Assembly: GCA_965112735.1 (NCBI GenBank)
Contig: OZ218952.1
Coordinates: forward strand, 3,906,001-3,970,000
Direction: 5' to 3'
Origin: Phaeosaccion multiseriatum
Lineage: Eukaryota > Ochrophyta, other classes
DNA length: 64,000 nucleotides
The notes beneath the pieces were generated by a model. It was not told the DNA's origin. It searched no databases and saw nothing but the letters and a program-made list of their open reading frames with translations. How positions within the stretch are numbered: position 1 is the stretch's first letter; each line of letters starts with the position of its first letter. The translations under genes were made by a program, and so were the position numbers. This document shows positions 55,908 to 64,000 of the stretch, one piece after another.

Positions 55908-57693
55908 TTAACCCTCCAGGGCGGCGGCACCTGCGAGGGGGTGAGGAGAGGGGACAAAAGAGCAACAGAGGGAAAGAGTCAGTACACTCAGTTTGTGTGA
56001 CAGGCAAGAAAAAAAAATCGGGTCGCGTAACAAAATCGAAACGACGAAGGCACCAGAGAGACAAGAAAAACAAGTACCAACCCACCCGCCCCACAACAAG
56101 ACTCGAGAGTAACACACAAGTACGCCAAAAAGTACGCACGCACCTGCCACAATCTCCATCAGCTCCTGCGTGACGGAGGCCTGTCGGGCGCGGTTGAAGG
56201 TGGCGGACATCTCATCCACAAGCTTGGAGGCATTGTCCGAGGCAGACTGCATGGCCTGCATTCGGGCGGCAAGCTCGGAGGCCACGGACTCCTGCAGGAC
56301 TCGGAGCATCTGTCCGTCGAGGTAGAGGGGCAGCATGTAGTTGAGGATGGAGATGGGGTCCTGCTCAAACTGGAAGTCCGGGGTAATTTCCATCTTGTCT
56401 CCCTTGGGCACGGGCTCGCGGTTGACGCTGAACTTTCCGTCCTTGGAGGTGAGCATGAAAATCTCGTCACCCTCCATTTCAATTCCACGGATGGTCAGGG
56501 GCAGGAGGGTACGGATGGATGGGTCGGAGGAGATGAGCGAGTTGAAGCGTGTGTAAATGAGCTCCACCGAGTCCGTCTCGCCGGAGAGGTAGTCGTTGAG
56601 CAGCTCCTGGGAGATGGCGGAGGCAACCTTGGCGTTGGGGTTTTGGGTGCACTCGAACGATCGCACGATGTTGGTCTCGCGCCTCTTGAAGTACTGAATC
56701 ACCTTCTTGCCGATGGTGATGAGCTCCACCTTTTTATTCACACGGAATTGTAATTCAAAACAGGTATGACAAGGAAAGGATTGGTTAATTTCGGGAGGAT
56801 TGGTTGCACATGCCGGAAATTAGGGTAGGTATCCGGCAATCGATTTGGGGGGGGGGGTGAGTTGTACGTTACATACACGTTAACGTTACATGTGACTAGA
56901 TGAGAGATTGGGGGGACAAACACAAAAATGCGGCATCGAGTGTACTAAACCTCCTGTGGGACCGAGAAGGATTCAGAATGGGTGGAGTGGGTAACGCTTG
57001 AATGGGTCCGCCAACCAGACCAGAACCAAGGAAGAGACAACAGCAGAGCAAAGAGAAAAGAGAGCGGCAGCGGAAAAAAGGGAACCAGCACCAACACAGG
57101 CACTTGCTTCCGAAAAAAACTCCTTCAAGCTCTTGCTCCTCCTCCTTCAAGCTCACCTCAAGTCCCTGATCCTTGAGCTCCTTGATACGCTGCTCAGTCT
57201 TCTTGATCGCGTACGAGTTGTACGCTCCGCACAGACCACGGTCTCCTGCTACCGTCACCAACAACACGTGCTTCACCTCCCTCTGCTCCAGCAGGGGCAG
57301 GTCCAAGTCCTCCTTCTGCAGCTGCCCAACGAGAGCACCAAACAGACCCTGCAGGCACTCCGAGAATGGTCGCGTCTTAAGCACAGCGTCTTGTGCCCTT
57401 CGCACCTTGGCTGCTGCCACCAGCTTCATGGCCGTGGTGATCTTCTTTGTGTTCTTGACGGTATCAATGCGCTCCTTCAGCTCGTTACTCTTGCCGTCCA
57501 TCGTAATCGTCCCCCGCACTGTCCTGGTACCCCTGGTGCTTCCGCCTGTCAGGTCGTTCATCCTTTCTACTACGTTCGCTCGGGCATACATGCTCGTCTG
57601 GGAGATTGTGGGAGTGAACTGGAAAGCATCGGAGGTGCCCACCATGACAGCCGCTGCTGCCACCACCGCTACACTTCGCTTCATGAAAACCAT
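55908..57693 (-). CDS. atpC: Chloroplast ATP synthase gamma subunit, 3 exons, ~381 aa
   Basis: Gamma is the rotating shaft of plastid F1Fo-ATP synthase. Exons: 57157-57693, 56144-56729, 55908-55930; phases 0 and 1 fit. The N-terminus (residues 1-24) is a hydrophobic signal peptide (SVAVVAAAAVMVGTSDAFQF) with the AFQ cleavage motif of secondary plastids, then a transit region. The mature part has ELKERIDTVKNTKKITTAMK and LVAAAKVRRAQ, GDRGLCGAYNSYAIKK, and the C-terminal helix MQSASDNASKLVDEM with FNRARQASVTQELMEIVAG. The plastid-type insert is present (EMEGDEIFMLTSKDGKFSVN) but without the two regulatory cysteines of green plants, as in other red-lineage algae. The last coding exon contributes only AALEG residues and the stop. 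Confidence 0.96.
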
Positions 57694-59043
57694 CGTTGCC
57701 TAACACTAGAAGAAGCTGCTACCGTAAGGCCCTGTGTGATGGATGGGCGCAACGCAAAGAGGTAAAGGGAGGGTATGGACGGCGCATACGTGAGGGAAGT
57801 GGCGTTGGGAGGTGGCGGACAGAACGCCGCCATTCCAGCGCATGCAAGCCCGTGCGACGACCCCCTTTGGCCCCGAGGATCTCAACTTCATGCTGCTTCC
57901 TCCTACTGCTGCTGCAGTTCCCCTCTACTCATTGGAGGCAGTTGAATTGAATAAGGAAGAAACGATTACGCACGGCATTTGCAGTCCACAGAAAGCGTGT
58001 GGAGCAAGCACTTGCAGTACTGAGCGGCAAGCCTGAGGGCAGAAGACAACTCTACTGGGACGAACAATGCACATACTTATGAAAACATTGCAACCCACCT
58101 GTCTCTCTCCTTTTGTGTAAGCGAGCCTGAGGTTGGGGGAGGCAGATTGTCGGCACGTTCGGGGGCGGGAGAACGCGGTGAGAAAAGCAATGCAAGCAGC
58201 AGCATCGGGTCAGGGGTATAGAATCCAGCGGCAAATCCAACACAGCCATCCTCGCCATCCCCACGCACCTCGACCAGCTGAGAAGGGCAGTGCTGAGGAA
58301 CCTGATCCACACCTTTTTTGGCTCAAGCATACAAACGCCCCCGGGGGGTGATTTCGGCTGGGGCCTGCGTGTCGCGCCTGGAGAAGTGGAGTCATATTAT
58401 TATTCTTTCGTGAAAAACGCCTTGGCAAGGCCGCAAAACTTGTTGACGGCCTCTGGGCATTTTGTATAGCCACCCGTAAAAGGTATATCGTTGTGAGGCA
58501 CTAAGCAGGCAGCTCAAGAGCGTATTAGGGATAACTAAAAGAGCTAAAGCGACGCCGGATCACGGACGATACGAAAATTACCGACGCTTTGACTAGCGGA
58601 CTTACTTCCCTTTCCCCCCCCTTCCGTATAGCGTTCGCACTGATGGTGTAGCGCGGCACACATGCATACCCTTTGCCCCACTCCTATACTCCTCTCCAAT
58701 CCAACTTGTACGGAATAGATAGAGGTTGAGGGAACCTGAACCTTCTGTACAGCGCCTAGTTCTTCAGGGTAGGGCGGAGCCCGTGACAAGCAAAGCCCTC
58801 CCCACCCCACCCTGGGCTATTCCACGTCTCTACTGAGCTCGCACCTCTCTGTGCCCCCCCCCCCCCCCCGCCCCTTGAGTTCTCCGTCATCCCCTCCGCC
58901 TCCTTTTCAAACCGCTTGACCGCGACTGCTACCCCCACCCCTCGCATAGGGATACTTGCAGCGAAGGTCTAGTCGCAGCCAGAGCCTGTCAATCACAACT
59001 CTTCCTGACCTCTTCGCGCAGCCTGGACCTCTCTGTCGCAACT
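57694..59043. other. Intergenic; one weak open frame
   Basis: Upstream of AtpC on the left, downstream of the rightmost gene on the right. A plus-strand frame at 57812-58033 (starting MADRTPPFQRMQARATTPFG) could be a short divergent gene or chance; no family or splice partner is seen. Nothing else is recognised. Confidence 0.35.
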
Positions 59044-62000
59044 CTATCTGACCTCATCCGTCAGTTTCGCCGATGAGTCTCCAGAAGCCGCTACCGCAGT
59101 TGGTGGTACAGCAGCAGCCGGAGCAGCAGCAGAGGCAGTAGCAGAGGCTGTGGCAGCAGAAGTGGTAGCAGCAGGAGGAGGCTCTCTCTGAACAGAGGAC
59201 GATTCTTTGCTGCCGCTGTCTGGTGCTGCCCCTTCACCCCCCTTCTCCTTCGGTGCTGACTCTGTCCCTGATGCACCTCCTTCTGTCTGCCCTTGCTCCA
59301 AGCCTCCGGCCCCATCAGTGCCCTTCTCGCCCGCCGCTTGCCCGTCCCGATTCGCCTCTGCTTCCTTCACGTTGATGGTCGAATAACGCTGCTCGGAGTC
59401 CGCTGCTGCTGCCTCCTCCCCCGCGGCACCCTTCTCCTCCACCCCCATCCCCTCTCCTCCAGCGGTCGGACCTGCCGGAGCCTTTGTTGTTGAAGGCGCC
59501 TCCTTCTCCTCCCCCGCCCCCTCCTCTCCCCTGCCTGGCTCCTCCCCGCCCTCCCGCTTGACAGCAGCACCTGCTGAAGGCTCACCCTCGCCGAGGCTCT
59601 CGTCACACGTCCCCCCATGTGGGGCCTTGCCTTCTCCTCTCGGAGAACCTGCTGCTTGCCCCCCCCCCTCCCCTCCTTCTCCTTCCCCTCGCTGCTGCTT
59701 CCCTCCCTTGGCCTTGGCACCAGCCGGCCCGGCGGTGCCTTTCGCCTTAGCGTCGGTAGTGGGGCTATTACTATTACCGGAGGATGATGCCGCCTTGTCG
59801 GCCTTGGCCTTTTTCACTCCCTTGGCCTGAAAGAGTAGCAACAAGAGGGAAGCAACAACAACAGTGATGTGAGTGAGAGAGCGAGGGAGTGAATGAGTGA
59901 GTGAGTGAGTGAGTGAGTGAGTGAGTGAGTTGAGTGGGCGGGTGAGTGAGAGGGTGGGGTGAGTGAGTGAGGAATTGGGTTGGTGAGTGGGAGGATAACT
60001 GGGTGCGTGGGTGAGTGGGTGAGTGGGGGGGTGTGGGCGAGTGAGTCCTCCCCCGATAGCTAGGTACGTATTGTAGCAGGTATCCTTACCTTTGGGGGCG
60101 CTTTGTAGTATGTCGGATCCAAGAGGTCTGGATTGTCAGCGAGAGAGGCCCAGCACTGCCAGCGGTACAGAGCAGGGTCCATGGACAAGCTCTCGGTGGC
60201 GGTGGCGGTGGACCCGGTGGTGGTACGCGCACGCTTGCGGCACTCCAGCCACTGCGGTCAGCACAGCAGTCAATACAGAGTGATACAGCACAGCATAAGC
60301 AATAGCAAAGGGCATTGGTGCGAATCTTACATCTCGCCGCTCTACCAGCCACCCATCCACCCCTCTTCCCACAACACCCTCACCTTGCATGGGGCCTGCA
60401 GCGTGTACGTGGTGAGCTCGCTCGGGACAGTGTGGCGGCGAGTGAGATCGTTCGAATGGTCCCCATCAGTAGCAGCATTTCCGTCCTCATCCTTCTTGCC
60501 GTCCTCTTTCACAGCCTGCTCCTCTGTGTCCATCTTGTCTTCTTCTGCCTCCTCCTCGACCTTGCCACCCACTGCCTTCCCCTCCTTCTCCTTCTCCTTC
60601 TCTGCTGCTATTTCCATATCAACGCCGTTGGGCAGCGCTGCCTCTTCTCCGCCTTCTGCTCCTCTTTCTCCCTCCTTCTTCTCCCCCCCTTCCTCTCCCT
60701 CCTCCTCCACCTCCTCTACCTTGCCCCTGAGTGCCTCCAGCTGCGCCTCTAGACCGGTGAAATACCCCTGGTAGATTGAAGACGCCTCACAGCGCTCATT
60801 CCAGCAGAAGCGATCGCCATTCTGCGAAGCAAAGGAGGGGAAGAGAAGGGAAGGGGAAGACATGAGAAAGTCTGTCTAATGGAAGTCTTGAACTCTTCAT
60901 GCCCCCCCCCCCCGCCCCTCTGTCTGTATCCACTCGACTGGCATTTGACCAATTACAATCACAGCCCAAAAAAAAACTCAAACTCAAAACTAAGAGTACA
61001 CTCCCTTCCTCCCTCACTCACCATAGTCTCTACGAAGCACACGTCGCACCGCACAGGGGCGGGGTCAACGCTGAGGTCGATCTCCTCATCGTCGCAGTAC
61101 TCGTCTCTGTCCCTCGCATAGGGGAGCAGCTGCTGGGCCCAGAAGGCGAGGTTGGTACGGTCTTTAGCCTTTTGGATGCGCTCTTCCCAGCGTCGCCGGT
61201 GCAGTTCTTTTTCCTTCATAGCGTCGTTCTTTGAGTTGAGAGAAGCGGACAGAGAAAGAGAGAGGGGAGAGAAAGAGAGAGAAGGCACAGAGGGGGAGGG
61301 AGGGAGAGAGTAAGAGAGAGGTTGAGAAGGAATAGGAGAGAGAGAGCCGCAAACACACACACACAGACGCACACGCCACACAGACAGACGCGCAAAAAAC
61401 ACACACATGCACAAAACCCAAACTTACATGCTTAATCTGCTCCCTTCTGGCCGCTGCTGATGCATCGTCCGCCGCTCCTGCTGCCGAGGTAATGGACGCC
61501 TCCTCTGCTTCGCCCTGCGCTCCTTCTCTAGTGGGGCTACGGCCCCGGCTTCCCGTGGCAGGTTTCCGTGGGGTATCCTCCTTGTCGCCCTTGTCTCCGC
61601 CCCCCGACCCACCACCGCGATCCCCTCCCGCCCCCCCTCCTGCTCCGGCTCCTGCTGCTCCGGCTCCTCCCCCCCCTCCTCCGGCTCCTCGCCCTCCACC
61701 CCCACCCCCCCCTCCTCCTCCTCCTCCTCCCCCTCCTTCATCTCCTCCCCCTCCTCCCCCTCCTCCCCCTCCGGTACCTCCGCGCCCTCCCCCGTCGTCC
61801 CCTCCCTCCCCTCCTGCAGCTCCTCCACCTCCGCCTGCCGCTGCTGAAGCCTTCTTTATCTTTTCCGATGTGTCCCTCTTCATGCCTTCCTTCTCCCCCA
61901 GCAACCCACCACTTCCCCCACCGCCGCCGCCACCACTGCCACAGCTGCTCCTCTTCGGCTCTCTTTCTTCTCCATCCTGGTCGCCTTCGTCAGCCCCCCC

Positions 62001-62168
62001 TCTCTCTCTCTTCCGAGAAGGACCATTGGTACCCTTCTTCTTCGAGTCTCCTTCGGTTTCACTCCTTGAGCTGGATCGGGATCTCCTCGTGCCCCTCGTA
62101 ACAGCCCCTCCCCCCGTGCTGCTACTACTGGTGCTCGTGGTGCGAGGAGCGTCCTCTCCTCCCTCTGC

Positions 62169-62202
<34 letters not shown>

Positions 62203-63555
62203 GCTCCTGCTGCTGCTCCCTTTCTGCCCTTGCTGGTACCGCCACTTTTCTCCGATACTTTCCCATCCGAAGCTTCATCAGACCCGGCTCTTCCTTTCCC
62301 CCCTCCTCCTTCTTCGTCCTCCTCTTGCTCATTTCCTCCTCCTTCCTCTTTCTCTCCTCCTTCCTCTCCTCCTCCTCCTCCTCCTTCCTGTTCTTCTTCT
62401 CCTCCTTCTGCCTCTGCTCCTCCTCCTCCCCCTCCTCCCCTTCCTCCTCCTCGCCCGACAGCAGCAGCGCCCCCCTCTGGCAGCTCCCAGGTGGGCGTGT
62501 ACAGACTGGGGTCGAGCTCATCCGGGTCTTTGAGCAGCAGCAGGTCCAGTTCGTAGGCCCGCTTCGCAATCTCTCCGACGACGGTTCGCAGCTGCACCCA
62601 TCCGTTACCGCTCCGCAGAACTCGTCCTGTGAGTGAGGCACAAGGAAAAGGAAAGCACACGCACACACGCAAGCACGGACGCACAGACGCACGCACGCAA
62701 GAGAGAGAGACGGGGTGGGCCATCTTCAGCACAGCACCGTTGCACGGCCCAAAGGGAGGGGGAGTACAGGCGGTGCTGCTACTACTACTCAAATCACCAG
62801 CTGCTACTGCTCTCAAAACTATTGACGTTACTCTGCTACTACTACTACTACTCCTACTACTCCTACTACTCCTCTACCACTATTCCTACTACTACTCCTA
62901 CTCCTACTACTACTCCTTCTTCTACTACTACTACTACTACTACTACTGCTGCTGCTGCTACAGGCACGGGTCTTCCTACCCACCCATCCACCTGCCATCC
63001 CACCCATCCATCCTACCTGGATGCCCCATGAGGCGCCCCGAGGTGATGCGCACGACCTTCCCCACCCAACTGTCTGCATCCAAAGAAGTCAGCGGGGCCG
63101 TCTCAATGTTGGCCTGGGGATGGGGATACGCGCACAAGAGATGCGAGATGCGAAATAGACAGATGCGGAGATGCGAAATAGATGCCAGATCGGGGGTGGG
63201 ATATTGGAGGGCAAGCGAAGGGTGTGGGACGGGAGCAGGGGAGGAGACGGTTCATTTGCAGCCATGAAGTTCCAACTAGTGGGGGAAACAGTGCGACGAC
63301 GCAGGTCCGAAACGTATCACACATGTGTAACGGCTCATATACCCATATACCTCTCCCCTCGCCCGCTCTTCGAGACAAAAGAGACAAAAGATGGCACTAA
63401 ACAATCGTCAGTATGTATGTGCCTGTCTCGCACCACTGTTACGTACCAGCTCTTTTCGGGCCTTGGCCCAGTTCGCCTCCTTGGCCTTAAATACGGGGGT
63501 AGTCTCGGCCTTGGATCCGGAGAGAGGGCGAGAACCGCGTGCCTCATCATCATCC

Positions 63556-63588
<33 letters not shown>

Positions 63589-64000
63589 CGCCCCTCCCCA
63601 CGATCATTCTCTTGCTCGTCAGCGGCGGCGGCGGTGGCACGAGAAGCAGCAGCATCGGGGCGAGAATGAGAAGCGTCCGCAATGCCATCACTGCCCCCTC
63701 CTTTCTTAGTCGGGCCTGTTGCGGCCGTGGCACCATGGCCCTCTTGGCTGTTGGGATCTGCTACTTCTTCCAACGTCGTTGTCGGGCGAGTCGAAGTAGT
63801 AACAGCCGCAGTTGGCGATACAGCAACAACAGCAGCAGCAGCGGCAGCGGTCGACATTGACGCCATCGACGCTTTGTCGGAAGCATCGGTAGTGGCAGCG
63901 GCGGCGACAAACTCTTGTGCCCTACCATCGCCCTCACCACCGTCACCGCAGCGGCAATGAAATTTGCCGCTGACGGCTCTGCCGCATTTGGCGCAACCTT
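59044..64000 (-). CDS. Large Cys-containing, acidic/low-complexity protein, 5'-partial, 7 exons seen
   Basis: Exons: 63447-64000 (continuing beyond the window), 63017-63113, 61428-62626, 61022-61228, 60384-60821, 60090-60251, 59044-59826; phases fit, giving over 1145 residues. At the edge is a Cys cluster, CAKCGRAVSGKFHCRCG. An Asp run (TCA repeat at 63546-63588) follows, then a KOW-like stretch spanning two exons: GKVVRITSGRLMGHPGRVLR and SGNGWVQLRTVVGE. A very long Gly/Glu/Ser-rich segment follows. Next are Cys-rich pieces, VRCDVCFVETMNGDRFCWNE with RCEASS, and later APCKWLECRKRA with DPALYRWQCWASLADNPDLL, which resemble atypical zinc-binding fingers, the latter CW-like in spacing and tryptophans. 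The tail is Lys/Ala/Glu-rich. This composition suits a chromatin-associated nuclear protein, but the family is not certain. Confidence 0.75.
62777..62960. repeat. (ACT)n microsatellite in an intron of the rightmost gene
   Basis: About 180 bp of TAC/ACT units with CTC and TTC variants, ending in CTG units. Confidence 0.9.

Noticed and set aside
61492-62556. Plus-strand 354-codon frame of Pro/Ser runs
   Set aside because: Complement of the Gly/Glu-rich exon of the rightmost minus-strand gene; composition is purely repeat-derived.

Overview
This window is nuclear DNA from a photosynthetic eukaryote, most likely an ochrophyte (stramenopile) alga. The best evidence is a nucleus-encoded chloroplast ATP synthase gamma subunit. 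Its N-terminus has a signal-peptide-like hydrophobic stretch ending in an 'AFQ' motif, the bipartite targeting typical of red-derived secondary plastids, and it lacks the regulatory dithiol of green-plant gamma subunits. Genes are GC-rich and split by mostly 70-700 bp GT-AG introns. The DNA is loaded with microsatellites and homopolymer runs, and many long simple-repeat open frames are artefacts. I cannot name the species.

Exon boundaries below were read by eye from splice sites, frame continuity and phase arithmetic, without transcript support. Layout: 1-2072 (-) partial low-complexity protein; 2517-2804 (+) tail of an M18 aspartyl aminopeptidase; 3601-13510 (-) an unrecognised ~1092-residue protein with three copies of one phase-1 exon and a ~5 kb intron of CA/GT satellite that reverses orientation; 13511-15833 repeats and a foldback element; 15834-19429 (-) cyclase-associated protein CAP; 19781-20937 (+) CENP-X/MHF2; 20986-21308 a ~107-unit AAC repeat; 22218-25579 (-) ENO4-like enolase with lost catalytic residues; 25831-26715 (+) chaperonin 10; 27601-28042 (-) ribosomal protein eL30; 30465-31816 (+) ribosomal protein eL20; 32661-34929 (-) unrecognised 654-residue protein; 35827-36639 (+) Cys-rich repeats with frame breaks; 36984-39558 (-) pseudokinase; 40255-46150 (+) a 1328-residue LRR-IQ-WW protein; 46497-52766 (-) protein-only RNase P (PRORP); 52940-54703 (+) a stand-alone SRP54 M-domain protein; 55908-57693 (-) plastid AtpC; 59044-64000 (-) 5'-partial Cys/acid-rich, probably chromatin-associated protein.

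Many genes form divergent pairs with short shared upstream regions: CAP/CENP-X, ENO4-like/Cpn10, pseudokinase/LRR-IQ-WW and PRORP/SRP54-M. No operon logic applies. Functional themes are organelle biogenesis (Cpn10, PRORP, SRP54-M, AtpC), translation (eL20, eL30), actin turnover (CAP) and chromosome maintenance (CENP-X). The points most worth a second look are the tandemly amplified exon, the satellite that switches strand, two sets of possible microexons, the pseudoenzymes, and microsatellites that start directly at splice donors.
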